Below, piece by piece: positions 28,182-36,644 of a DNA stretch of 64,000 nt. The stretch comes from Histidinibacterium aquaticum. Its GTDB lineage: Bacteria > Pseudomonadota > Alphaproteobacteria > Rhodobacterales > Rhodobacteraceae. How positions within the stretch are numbered: position 1 is the stretch's first letter; each line of letters starts with the position of its first letter. A program made the translations under genes and the position numbers. Under the pieces are notes generated by a model. The model had not been told where the DNA came from and ran no database searches. It saw only the letters and a list, made by a program, of their open reading frames with translations. The stretch lies in NCBI RefSeq assembly GCF_008710275.1, contig NZ_VYQE01000004.1, positions 186,001-250,000 of the forward strand. Reading direction: 5' to 3'.

Positions 28182-28183
28182 GG

Positions 28184-30058
28184 ATGTTTCACGTGAAACA
28201 CGATTTTGATGTTGTCGTCATCGGTGGCGGGCACGCCGGTGCCGAAGCGGCCCACGCCTCTGCTCGCATGGGTGCCGACACAGCCCTCGTGACGCTGACG
28301 AAGGAGTCGTTGGGCGTGATGTCCTGCAACCCCGCCATCGGCGGGCTTGGCAAAGGGCACCTCGTTCGGGAAATAGATGCGATGGACGGCGTGATGGGAC
28401 GCGTGGCGGACGCCGCCGGCATCCAGTTTCGCCTTCTCAACAGGAAAAAAGGACCGGCGGTCCAAGGACCGCGGGCACAAGCCGACCGGGCGCTGTACCG
28501 GGCGGCCATGCAACGTGAAACTGCCACCCAGCCGGGGCTTTCTATCGTTGAAGGTGAGGCCGTCGACTTCATGATGTCCGGTGATGAGGTCATCGGTGTC
28601 GTTCTTGCAGACGGCTCCGAAATGCGCGCCCGCGCGGTCATCCTGACGACGGGGACGTTCCTGCGAGGTGTAATCCATATCGGTGACGTCTCTCGGCCGG
28701 GGGGCCGGATGGGCGAGTCGCCGTCGGTCAAGATGGCCGAGAGGATCGAGGGGCTCGGTCTTCCTTTGGGCCGGCTCAAGACGGGTACGCCTCCCCGGCT
28801 CGATGGGAGGACCATCAACTGGGATGCCCTCGAGGTGCAGCCCGGAGACGACGAGCCCGTCATGTTTTCCTTCTTGTCGAAGGCACCCAGGGCGCGCCAG
28901 GTCGCTTGCGGGATCACACATACAACGACCGAAACGCACGAGATCATCCGCGCGAACCTCGACAGATCGGCGATGTACGGCGGGCACATCCAAGGCGTCG
29001 GCCCCCGGTACTGCCCATCCATCGAGGACAAGGTTGTCCGATTCGCAGACAAATCCTCACACCAGATCTTCCTTGAGCCCGAAGGGCTTGAGGACGACAC
29101 GGTCTACCCGAACGGAATTTCGACCTCCCTCCCCGCGGATATCCAGGAAGCCTACGTTCGCACGATACCGGGCCTTGAGAACGCGGAGATCCGGCAGCCG
29201 GGCTACGCGATCGAGTACGATTACGTCGATCCCCGCGCCCTACGGGCCACGCTTGAGCTGCGGGCAGCTCCAGGTCTCTTCCTCGCAGGTCAGATCAACG
29301 GGACCACGGGTTACGAAGAAGCGGCCGCGCAGGGGCTCGTCGCGGGCCTCAACGCTGCGGCGCGAGCGAAGGGCTCCGACGCTGTCATGTTTTCGCGGAC
29401 TGACTCCTATATCGGCGTCATGATCGATGATCTGACGACTCGAGGGGTCACCGAGCCCTACCGGATGTTCACCTCGCGGGCAGAGTTCCGCCTCTCTCTC
29501 CGTGCGGACAACGCCGACCAGCGGCTGACGGCATGGGGGCGGGAGATCGGTTGCGTCGGCGATGCTCGGTGGACGGTATTCGATGGGAAGCGCTCTGCGC
29601 TCGAATCGGGCAAGAGGAAGCTGCGGCACCTTTCGTTCCCGGCAGCGAAAATCGCGGATACGGGGGCCAAGCTGAATCGTAACGGTCCGGCGAAGAACGG
29701 CGAGGAAGCGCTCGCGTTGATCGACCTGGACTTTGAGGACCTCGTCAATCTTGAGCCGGAGCTCGGGGAAATTACCCCCGACATCCAGGTCCAGCTGAAG
29801 AGGGACGCGCTTTACGCTCAGTATATCGAGCGTCAAGCTCAGGACGTCGCGGCGCTTCGCCGGGATGAAGGCCGAGCTATTCCGGAAAATATGGACTTCC
29901 ATTCCATCAACGGCCTCTCCAACGAACTGGCGGGGAAGCTCTCGAAGGTTCGTCCATCGACGATTGGCCAGGCTTCACGGGTTGATGGCATCACGCCGGC
30001 GGCGCTCCTTCTCGTCCTCTCCCGGATCAGGCGGCAGGAAGTCGCCAAGGCCTCGTGA
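28184..30058 (+). CDS. mnmG: tRNA uridine-5-carboxymethylaminomethyl(34) synthesis enzyme MnmG (GidA)
   Basis: The FAD-dependent partner of MnmE. The ATG at 28184 gives 624 residues beginning [30 protein letters not shown]; an ATG at 28178 overlapping the mnmE stop is an alternative. GGGHAGAEA is the FAD dinucleotide motif. [24 protein letters not shown] and [11 protein letters not shown] are family signatures. The FHVKH residues at the start are encoded by a parS site, so the N-terminus is constrained by chromosome partitioning as well as by protein function. Confidence 0.97.
   Translation: MFHVKHDFDVVVIGGGHAGAEAAHASARMGADTALVTLTKESLGVMSCNPAIGGLGKGHLVREIDAMDGVMGRVADAAGIQFRLLNRKKGPAVQGPRAQADRALYRAAMQRETATQPGLSIVEGEAVDFMMSGDEVIGVVLADGSEMRARAVILTTGTFLRGVIHIGDVSRPGGRMGESPSVKMAERIEGLGLPLGRLKTGTPPRLDGRTINWDALEVQPGDDEPVMFSFLSKAPRARQVACGITHTTTETHEIIRANLDRSAMYGGHIQGVGPRYCPSIEDKVVRFADKSSHQIFLEPEGLEDDTVYPNGISTSLPADIQEAYVRTIPGLENAEIRQPGYAIEYDYVDPRALRATLELRAAPGLFLAGQINGTTGYEEAAAQGLVAGLNAAARAKGSDAVMFSRTDSYIGVMIDDLTTRGVTEPYRMFTSRAEFRLSLRADNADQRLTAWGREIGCVGDARWTVFDGKRSALESGKRKLRHLSFPAAKIADTGAKLNRNGPAKNGEEALALIDLDFEDLVNLEPELGEITPDIQVQLKRDALYAQYIERQAQDVAALRRDEGRAIPENMDFHSINGLSNELAGKLSKVRPSTIGQASRVDGITPAALLLVLSRIRRQEVAKAS
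28185..28200. promoter_or_regulatory. parS centromere site 1
   Basis: TGTTTCACGTGAAACA is a perfect 16-bp palindrome matching the bacterial parS consensus recognised by ParB. It overlaps the mnmG start codon and encodes FHVKH. It lies about 2.5 kb before parA. Confidence 0.95.
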
Positions 30059-30669
30059 GCACTGAGCTCCTGCCGGGGCTCAATGTTTCACGTGAAACAG
30101 AGGAACGGCTGTCCGCGCTCCGCGACCTCGTGATCAAGTGGTCAAAGGCGATAAATCTCGTCGCACCACAGACAATCGACGATATCTGGAACCGTCACAT
30201 CCTCGATTCGGCGCAACTCGCCCTGCACGCTCCCCTCCTCAATCCCGACTGGGTCGACCTCGGAAGCGGAGGCGGCTTCCCCGGCCTGGTGATCGCTATC
30301 CTTCGGCGGGAGCTGGAGGTCGCGGGGATGACGCTCGTGGAGTCCGACCGGCGAAAGTCGACTTTCCTGCGCACCGCAATCCGTGAGCTGGACCTTCAAG
30401 CTCGGGTGGAAGCCGAACGCATCGAAGATCTTCCCCCCGCGAACGCGTCGGTTCTCTCCGCTCGCGCGCTGGCCCCTCTCCCGAAGCTCCTGGAGATGGC
30501 GTCCCGCCACCTCGCGGCTAACGGAAGGGCGATGTTTCTTAAGGGCGCAACACGCCAGGACGAAATTTCTACCGCTCGGCGCGACTGGCACTTTGAGCTG
30601 ACCGAAAGACGCAGTATGACACAGCCAGAGGCAGCAGTACTTATCGTCGAAAGGATCGCCCGTGTCTGA
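30055..30669 (+). CDS. rsmG: 16S rRNA (guanine(527)-N(7))-methyltransferase RsmG (GidB)
   Basis: RsmG methylates G527 of 16S rRNA using S-adenosylmethionine. The 204-residue protein starts with GTG overlapping the mnmG stop (GTGA). [19 protein letters not shown] is the SAM-binding motif, [13 protein letters not shown] follows, and [15 protein letters not shown] is family-typical. Residues NVSRET near the N-terminus are encoded by the second parS site. Its 3' end overlaps the parA start by eight bases. Confidence 0.96.
   Translation: MSTELLPGLNVSRETEERLSALRDLVIKWSKAINLVAPQTIDDIWNRHILDSAQLALHAPLLNPDWVDLGSGGGFPGLVIAILRRELEVAGMTLVESDRRKSTFLRTAIRELDLQARVEAERIEDLPPANASVLSARALAPLPKLLEMASRHLAANGRAMFLKGATRQDEISTARRDWHFELTERRSMTQPEAAVLIVERIARV
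30084..30099. promoter_or_regulatory. parS centromere site 2
   Basis: A second perfect TGTTTCACGTGAAACA, identical to site 1, lies inside rsmG about 1.9 kb away. Here it is read in a different frame and encodes VSRET. It is about 560 bases upstream of parA. Confidence 0.95.
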
Positions 30670-31459
30670 CCCTACCAGACCGCGTGGCCCGCGGATCTTC
30701 GCCATTGCGAACCAGAAAGGTGGCGTCGGCAAGACGACTACGGCGATAAATCTTGGCGCTGCACTGGCGCGGGCGGGAAAAAAAGTCCTCCTCGTGGATA
30801 TCGACCCGCAGGGGAACGCCTCGACCGGGCTGGGCGTCGAGCCGGACAAGCGGATGGTCTCCAGCTATGACATCCTGATGGACGAAGCGGCGCCCTCCTC
30901 CGCCGCTCGGCAAACGGATGTGCAGAACCTCTGGCTGATCCCGGCGACGACGGACCTCAGTTCGGCCGATATCGAACTGATTTCGAATGAGAAGCGCAGC
31001 TACCTCCTGCACGACGCGCTTCGCCAGCCAGCGATGGATAAGCTTGGCCTGGACTACGTCCTGATCGATTGTCCGCCCTCGCTGAACCTTTTGACCGTTA
31101 ACGCGCTCGTTGCCGCCCACTCGGTCATCGTGCCCCTGCAGAGCGAATTCTTCGCGCTCGAAGGCCTTTCGCAGCTGATGCTGACGATTCGCGATGTCCG
31201 TGAACGCGCGAATCCCGGCCTTCGAATAGAAGGGGTCGCGCTGACCATGCACGACAAGCGCAACAACCTGGCACAACAGGTTGAAGAGGACGCGCGGGAA
31301 AACCTTGGCGAGCTTGTCTTCGAGACGGTCATCCCGAGGAACGTCCGCCTGTCCGAAGCCCCGTCCTTCGCGATGCCGGTCCTCGATTACGATCCAAGCA
31401 GCCGCGGGGCACAGGCGTACAAAGCCCTCGCTGCAGAACTTATAGCCCGCGACACCTAG
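30662..31459 (+). CDS. parA: Chromosome partitioning ATPase ParA
   Basis: A 265-residue ParA/Soj-type ATPase that forms DNA-bound gradients moving ParB-parS complexes. IFAIANQKGGVGKTTTAINLGAAL is the deviant Walker A motif. VLLVDIDPQGNASTGLG and YVLIDCPPSLNLLTVNAL are the downstream nucleotide-site motifs. The start is GTG at 30662, overlapping the rsmG end. parB follows after ten bases. Confidence 0.97.
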   Translation: MSDPTRPRGPRIFAIANQKGGVGKTTTAINLGAALARAGKKVLLVDIDPQGNASTGLGVEPDKRMVSSYDILMDEAAPSSAARQTDVQNLWLIPATTDLSSADIELISNEKRSYLLHDALRQPAMDKLGLDYVLIDCPPSLNLLTVNALVAAHSVIVPLQSEFFALEGLSQLMLTIRDVRERANPGLRIEGVALTMHDKRNNLAQQVEEDARENLGELVFETVIPRNVRLSEAPSFAMPVLDYDPSSRGAQAYKALAAELIARDT

Positions 31460-31469
31460 GAGGACTGGC

Positions 31470-32357
31470 ATGGCCGAAACTCGCCCGAAGAACCGCGGCC
31501 TGGGTCGCGGGTTGTCCGCGCTCATGGCGGATGTCGACACCGGCCCTCAGGCCTCCGCCGATGCGCCGCGCACGGCCGATCGCCTCCTGCCGCTTGAGCG
31601 GGTGCATCCGAACCCGGAGCAGCCTCGGCGGAGCTTCAATCCGGATGCCCTGAGCGAGCTTGCCGCGTCGATCAAGGAGAAGGGCATCATCCAGCCCCTC
31701 ATCGTGCGCCCCTCCCCCCGGACCGAGGGCGACTTCGAGATCGTCGCGGGCGAACGCCGTTGGCGTGCTGCGCAGCAGGTGCAGTTGCACGAAGTTCCGG
31801 TCATCGTCCGGGAATTCGACGATACGGAAGTCCTCGAGGTCGCGATCATCGAGAACATCCAGCGCGCCGATCTCAACCCGGTCGATGAGGCCTCCGGCTA
31901 CCGGCAGCTCATGGACCGGTTCGGTCACACCCAGGACCAACTCGCGACCGCGCTCGGCAAGAGCAGAAGCCATATCGCGAACCAGCTGCGCCTGCTGACC
32001 CTTCCGGATGCGGTCCGCGAATTGATGATCGAGGGCAAGCTCAGCTCCGGTCACGCGCGGACGCTTGTGGGGCGCGAGGATTCCGAAGCCCTGGCGGCCC
32101 GAATCGTCAAGGAAGGCCTGTCGGTCCGTGCGGCCGAAAAACTGACCAAGGCGCCGAAGTCCACGGGGCCCACCGGTTCTTCCTCCCGCAAGGAGAAGGA
32201 CGCCGACACCCGTCAAATCGAGGCCGAATTGGCGGCTGCTCTCAAGATGAAGGTCGAGATCGACCACAAGGAGGGAACCGAGGGCGGGACCGTCACCATC
32301 CGGTACGCGAATTTCGGTCAGCTCGACGATCTTCTGCGCACGCTGTCCGGCTTCTAG
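31470..32357 (+). CDS. parB: Chromosome partitioning protein ParB (CTPase)
   Basis: ParB binds parS and spreads as a CTP-dependent clamp. The 295-residue protein starts MAETRPKNRGLGRGLSALMADVD, with the ParA-stimulating N-terminus. The CTPase region includes PNPEQPRRSF and VAGERRWRAAQ; VAIIENIQRADLNPVDEA and the helix-turn-helix (LATALGKSRSHIANQLRLLTL) follow. AGGAGG precedes the ATG. Two parS targets lie just upstream. Its TAG stop shares CTAG with the stop of hemW. Confidence 0.97.
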   Translation: MAETRPKNRGLGRGLSALMADVDTGPQASADAPRTADRLLPLERVHPNPEQPRRSFNPDALSELAASIKEKGIIQPLIVRPSPRTEGDFEIVAGERRWRAAQQVQLHEVPVIVREFDDTEVLEVAIIENIQRADLNPVDEASGYRQLMDRFGHTQDQLATALGKSRSHIANQLRLLTLPDAVRELMIEGKLSSGHARTLVGREDSEALAARIVKEGLSVRAAEKLTKAPKSTGPTGSSSRKEKDADTRQIEAELAAALKMKVEIDHKEGTEGGTVTIRYANFGQLDDLLRTLSGF

Positions 32358-33514
32358 GCGAGCAGGCGGCGCAGCACGGCGTTGAGGAGGGGTCGTCCGG
32401 CAGTCGAGACGCGGAGGCGGCCCCCTTCGATCTCGAGCCACCCTTCTTCGACCAAGGCCTTGGTCCCGGACACCGAAAAACTTAAATCTTCCAAACGCTT
32501 AACGGAGACTCCCTCCGAAACCCGCAGCCCCATGAGCAGCAGTTCGTCCAGTTGCGTCTCCCGGCTCAGACGGTCGCGCTCAACCTCGCCATTTCCAAGC
32601 CGTTCGACCTTGTCGATCCACGCCCCGGGCAGTCGTTCGGCCTCGGTCGCCACGCGTCCGCCGCTGAGGGTCAGACGCCCGTGCGCGCCGGGACCGACGC
32701 CAACGTAGTCCCCTCCCCTCCAGTAGATGAGGTTATGGTTACTTTCGGCGCCCGGCCGCGCGTGGTTCGAAATCTCGTAGGCCGGGAAACCGGCCTCGCC
32801 GCAGAGCGTCTGGGTCACATCCCAGAGATCGGCCGCGATATCCTCGGTCGGCAGGCCGCGTAGACCACCCTTCCGGTACCGGTCGCCGAAGGCAGTGCCG
32901 TCCTCGATTGTCAATTGGTAGAGCGAGAGGTGATCGACGGCCATGGACAGGGCCTCCGTCAACTCAACCTCCCAGTCGGCGGCGCTCTGGTCCTGGCGCG
33001 CGTAAATCAGATCGAAGCTCACTCGGTCAAAGACGGCCCGCGCGATGTCGAACGCGGCCCGGGCCTCTTGCGCCGAGTGCAATCGGCCGAGCCGCTTCAG
33101 ATCGGTATCGTTGAGGGCCTGGACCCCGAGGGAGACGCGGTTCACGCCGGCGTCCCGGTAGCCTTGGAACCGTCCTGCTTCCACGGAGGTCGGGTTCGCC
33201 TCCAGTGTAATCTCGATGTCGTTGGCGAAGGGCCAGGCTTCCCTGGCCGAACGGATCACCTGGTCAACGGTCTCGGGCGCCATCAGCGACGGCGTTCCGC
33301 CCCCGAAGAAGATCGAACGAAGGACCCGGGGGCCCGTCTCCTCCGCGCTTCGCGCGATCTCGGAGGCGAGGGCCCGGCTCCATCGTTGCTGGTCGACGTG
33401 AGACACGACATGGGAATTGAAGTCGCAGTACGGACACTTGGCCTGGCAGAACGGCCAATGGACGTAGAGGCCAAAGCCCCCCTCTTGCCAGGTCTCAGCC
33501 AAAGCAGCCTGCAA
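32354..33514 (-). CDS. hemW: Radical SAM heme chaperone HemW
   Basis: A 386-residue radical SAM protein with the cluster motif CQAKCPYC in LYVHWPFCQAKCPYCDFNSHV. FFGGGTPSLMAPETV, EANPTSVEAGRF and NHARPGAESNHNLIYWRGGDYVGVGPGAHGRL fit HemW more than HemN. HemW is known as a heme-binding chaperone; the older name is oxygen-independent coproporphyrinogen oxidase-like protein. The start appears to be TTG at 33514, overlapping rdgB by 20 bases. Confidence 0.9.
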   Translation of the reverse strand: MQAALAETWQEGGFGLYVHWPFCQAKCPYCDFNSHVVSHVDQQRWSRALASEIARSAEETGPRVLRSIFFGGGTPSLMAPETVDQVIRSAREAWPFANDIEITLEANPTSVEAGRFQGYRDAGVNRVSLGVQALNDTDLKRLGRLHSAQEARAAFDIARAVFDRVSFDLIYARQDQSAADWEVELTEALSMAVDHLSLYQLTIEDGTAFGDRYRKGGLRGLPTEDIAADLWDVTQTLCGEAGFPAYEISNHARPGAESNHNLIYWRGGDYVGVGPGAHGRLTLSGGRVATEAERLPGAWIDKVERLGNGEVERDRLSRETQLDELLLMGLRVSEGVSVKRLEDLSFSVSGTKALVEEGWLEIEGGRLRVSTAGRPLLNAVLRRLLA

Positions 33515-34103
33515 TCAATGCCTCGAAGGCACGGGCACGGTGGCTCATCCGGTTCTTCTCCCAGCGATTCATCTCGCCAAAGGTCATCTCGTGCCCGTCC
33601 GGCTGGAAGATCGGATCGTAGCCGTGTCCCTGCTCGCCCCGCATCGGCCAGACAATGCGTCCGGGCATCATGCCCTCGAAGACCTCGTCGTGCCCGTCCG
33701 GCCATGCGAGCACGAGGGTGCAGCGGAACTGCGCGCGCCGCGGTTCCGGGGCGCCCCGCTCCTCGAGCTCTCGCCATGCCCGCTCCATCGCCATGACGAA
33801 ATCGCGTCCGTTCGGCGTCTCGGCCCAGTCGGCCGTTCGAACGCCGGGATCGCCCTCGAGCGCATCGATGGTCAATCCGCTGTCGTCCGCGAGCGCCGGT
33901 TGCCCGGTCGCCTTCGCGGCGGCATGTGCCTTGATCCGGGCGTTGCCCGCGAAGGTTTCTTCCGTCTCCTCGGGCTCCGGAAGACCATGATCGGCGTTGG
34001 AACTGATAGAGATACCATAGGGCTCCAGCAGCGCGGCGATCTCCTCGAGCTTGCCGCGGTTGTGCGTCGCGACGACCAGTCGATCTCCCTCGAAACGCCT
34101 CAT
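33495..34103 (-). CDS. rdgB: XTP/dITP pyrophosphatase (RdgB/HAM1)
   Basis: RdgB removes non-canonical purine triphosphates from the pool. The 202-residue protein has VVATHNRGKLEEIAALL at the start, FAGNARIKAHAAAKATGQPALADDSGLTIDALEGDPGV, and the GHGYDPIF plus SHRARAFEAL C-terminal motifs. The start codon shares bases with the rph stop (TGATG), giving coupled translation in an rph-rdgB-hemW operon, an order common in alphaproteobacteria. Confidence 0.96.
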   Translation of the reverse strand: MRRFEGDRLVVATHNRGKLEEIAALLEPYGISISSNADHGLPEPEETEETFAGNARIKAHAAAKATGQPALADDSGLTIDALEGDPGVRTADWAETPNGRDFVMAMERAWRELEERGAPEPRRAQFRCTLVLAWPDGHDEVFEGMMPGRIVWPMRGEQGHGYDPIFQPDGHEMTFGEMNRWEKNRMSHRARAFEALIAGCFG

Positions 34104-34813
34104 CAGGCTACGGCCGCTTTCTGCGCTGCAGCGAGTTCGGAGGTCCCCTGTTCCGCCAACGCGATAAGCTGCTCCATCTCGGCCTTCGAGAAGGTCGCTC
34201 CCTCCGCCGACATCTGCACCTCGATCAGCCGTGCGCCGGTCATCACGAAATTGCCGTCGACGCCCGCCTCGCTATCCTCGGGGTAGTCCAGGTCGAGCAC
34301 CGGTTGCCCGGCATAGACACCGCAGCTCACGGCCGAGACCGGCTCGCTCAGTGGGTCGGAGATCACGTCCCCGGCCTTCATCAGCTTGTTGACGGCGAGC
34401 CGCAGGGCGACCCAGCCGCCGGTGATCGAGGCGCAACGCGTGCCGCCGTCGGCCTGCAGGACGTCGCAATCGACGGTGATCTGCCGCTCACCCAGCGCCA
34501 CGCGATCGACTCCGGCCCGGAGCGACCGTCCGATCAGTCGCTGGATCTCGACGGTCCGACCCCCCTGCTTGCCCGAGGCCGCTTCGCGCCGCATCCGGCT
34601 GCCGGTGGACCGGGGCAGCATGCCATACTCGGCTGTGACCCAGCCGAGCCCCGACCCTTTCAGGAACGGCGGCGGCCGATCCTCGACGCTGGCGGTGCAC
34701 AGGACGTGCGTGTCGCCGACGCGGATCAGGCAGGATCCCTCGGCATGTTTCGTGGCGCCTGTCTCGATCGAAACCGTGCGCATCTGGTCCAGGGACCGCC
34801 CCGATGGCCGCAT
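34103..34813 (-). CDS. rph: Ribonuclease PH
   Basis: RNase PH is a phosphate-dependent 3' exoribonuclease that trims tRNA ends. The 236-residue protein starts [30 protein letters not shown], with [20 protein letters not shown] and [40 protein letters not shown]. The ATG at 34813 follows AGGAG and is the conserved start; the frame extends upstream without similarity. It is divergent from hrcA. Confidence 0.96.
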   Translation of the reverse strand: MRPSGRSLDQMRTVSIETGATKHAEGSCLIRVGDTHVLCTASVEDRPPPFLKGSGLGWVTAEYGMLPRSTGSRMRREAASGKQGGRTVEIQRLIGRSLRAGVDRVALGERQITVDCDVLQADGGTRCASITGGWVALRLAVNKLMKAGDVISDPLSEPVSAVSCGVYAGQPVLDLDYPEDSEAGVDGNFVMTGARLIEVQMSAEGATFSKAEMEQLIALAEQGTSELAAAQKAAVA

Positions 34814-34876
34814 GATCCACTCCTTGCATATGGTCGCGACACCCCTAAATCCCGCCCATCGCATTTCCAACCCCGA

Positions 34877-34905
34877 TTGACGCGCCTGCACCGAAGGCTT
34901 TAATT
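34877..34905 (+). promoter_or_regulatory. Candidate sigma-70-type promoter for hrcA-grpE
   Basis: TTGACG and TTAATT are spaced by exactly 17 bases and end 23 bases before the hrcA ATG. No CIRCE inverted repeat (TTAGCACTC-N9-GAGTGCTAA) is visible in the rph/hrcA interval. Confidence 0.5.
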
Positions 34906-34928
34906 GCGACGCTTTCGCGCGAGGATGA

Positions 34929-35999
34929 ATGCCCTTGACCGAGAAGAGCGCTCTGATCGAGGAGCTCAACGACCGCTCCCGCGAGGTTTTCCGGCGGGTG
35001 GTCGAAGGCTATCTCGAAACCGGCGCACCCGTGGGATCGCGGACCCTGACCCGCTCCATGACGGAGCGGGTCTCGGCAGCCACGATCCGCAACGTCATGC
35101 AGGACCTCGAGTACCTCGGCCTGCTCGGCTCGCCGCATGTCAGCGCAGGCCGTGTGCCGACCGAGATGGGCCTCCGTCTCTTCGTCGACGGGCTGCTGGA
35201 GATCGGCGACCTGCAGGGAGAGGACCGCGCCCGGATCGACGAGACGCTCGGCTCCAATACCTCCGACGTCGGCAGTCTGCTCGATACCGTGGGGCAGGCG
35301 CTCTCGGGAGTGACACGAGGGGCGAGCCTGGTTCTCGCGCCCAAGCACGAGGCGCCGGTCAAGCATATCGAGTTCGTCTCGCTCGCTCCTGAGCGGGCCC
35401 TAGTCGTCTTGGTCTTCGCGGATGGCCACGTCGAGAATCGGGTCTTCACGCCCCCACCCGGACAGACTCCCTCCTCCATGCGCGAGGCGGCAAATTTCGT
35501 GAACGCACTGGCCGAGGGGCGGACACTCTCCGAACTCTCTACAGTCATGAAACACGAGATCGCCACCCGCCGGCAGGAGATCGACACCCTCGCAGCGGAA
35601 CTCGTCGAGCAGGGCATGGTCCACTGGCAGGACAAGGGCGAATCGACAGAGCGCCTCATCGTGCGGGGCCGCGGCAACCTCCTGTCCGAGGACGGTGCCG
35701 CCGAGGACCTGGAGAAGATCCGGGAGCTCTTCGACGATCTGGAGCGCAAGCGCGACATCGCCGACTTCCTCGAACTCGCCGAGGGCGGCGACGGAGTCCG
35801 AATTTTCATCGGCTCCGAGAACAAGCTTTTCTCGCTGACGGGTTCCTCTCTGGTGGTGAGTCCTTATATGAACGCCGACCGTAAGATTGTCGGCGCCGTC
35901 GGCGTCATCGGACCGACTCGGCTGAATTACGGCCGGATCGTTCCCATCGTGGATTATACAGCACAACTGGTCGGCCGACTGATCTCCGACCGGGGTTGA
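34929..35999 (+). CDS. hrcA: Heat-inducible transcriptional repressor HrcA
   Basis: HrcA represses chaperone genes through CIRCE operators. The 356-residue protein has the N-terminal winged helix ([72 protein letters not shown]) and the C-terminal GAF-like and dimer region ([44 protein letters not shown]). It starts at ATG 34929 after a GAGG. grpE follows by 12 bases. No CIRCE copy was seen in this window, so its targets lie elsewhere. Confidence 0.96.
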   Translation: MPLTEKSALIEELNDRSREVFRRVVEGYLETGAPVGSRTLTRSMTERVSAATIRNVMQDLEYLGLLGSPHVSAGRVPTEMGLRLFVDGLLEIGDLQGEDRARIDETLGSNTSDVGSLLDTVGQALSGVTRGASLVLAPKHEAPVKHIEFVSLAPERALVVLVFADGHVENRVFTPPPGQTPSSMREAANFVNALAEGRTLSELSTVMKHEIATRRQEIDTLAAELVEQGMVHWQDKGESTERLIVRGRGNLLSEDGAAEDLEKIRELFDDLERKRDIADFLELAEGGDGVRIFIGSENKLFSLTGSSLVVSPYMNADRKIVGAVGVIGPTRLNYGRIVPIVDYTAQLVGRLISDRG

Positions 36000-36011
36000 A
36001 GGAAAGAGAGT

Positions 36012-36629
36012 ATGGCCAAGCCGAAGAGCGAGCAGGAATTCATGGACGAGGTCGCGGCCGAACTCCGGGGTGACGCGGAGCCCAGCGACGTCCAGCCGGA
36101 CGAATACGACGCGGCCGAGGACGAGGCCATCGAGCCCGAGACGCAGCCGCAGTCCGGGAGCGACGAGCTCGAGGCCCTACGGGCGGAGCGCGACGAGATG
36201 AAGGACCGCTTCGTTCGCGCCCTCGCCGAGGCCGAGAACGTCCGCAAACGGGCCGATCGCGACCGCCGCGAGGCCGAGCACTACGGCGGCTCCAAGCTCG
36301 CGCGCGACATGCTTCCCGTCTACGACAACCTGGAGCGCGCGCTGCAGACCGCGAACGAGGAAAGCCGCGAGGTCTCGAAGGCCCTGCTCGAAGGCGTCGA
36401 GCTCACGATGAAAGAGCTCGTAAACGTCTTCAAGAAGCACGGTATCGAGCCTGTTCAGCCCGAAGTGGGCGACAAGTTCGACCCGCAGTACCACCAGGCG
36501 ATGTTCGAGGCGCCGGTCCCCAACACGACCGCGGGCGAGATCATCCAGGTCGCCGCAACCGGCTTCATGCTGCACGACCGCCTGCTGCGCCCGGCCCAGG
36601 TCGGCGTGAGCTCCACGCCGGCCTCCTGA
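36012..36629 (+). CDS. grpE: Nucleotide exchange factor GrpE
   Basis: GrpE releases ADP from DnaK. The 205-residue protein has an acidic, disordered start, a long coiled coil from about residue 50 (LRAERDEMKDRFVRALAEAENVRKRADRDRREAE), and the GrpE signature in DKFDPQYHQAMFEAP and GEIIQVAATGFMLHDRLLRPAQVGVS. An AGGAAAGAG element precedes the ATG. dnaK and dnaJ are not adjacent. It converges with mutS across 15 bases without a clear terminator. Confidence 0.96.
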   Translation: MAKPKSEQEFMDEVAAELRGDAEPSDVQPDEYDAAEDEAIEPETQPQSGSDELEALRAERDEMKDRFVRALAEAENVRKRADRDRREAEHYGGSKLARDMLPVYDNLERALQTANEESREVSKALLEGVELTMKELVNVFKKHGIEPVQPEVGDKFDPQYHQAMFEAPVPNTTAGEIIQVAATGFMLHDRLLRPAQVGVSSTPAS

Positions 36630-36644
36630 GCCGGCAGCGATTCG

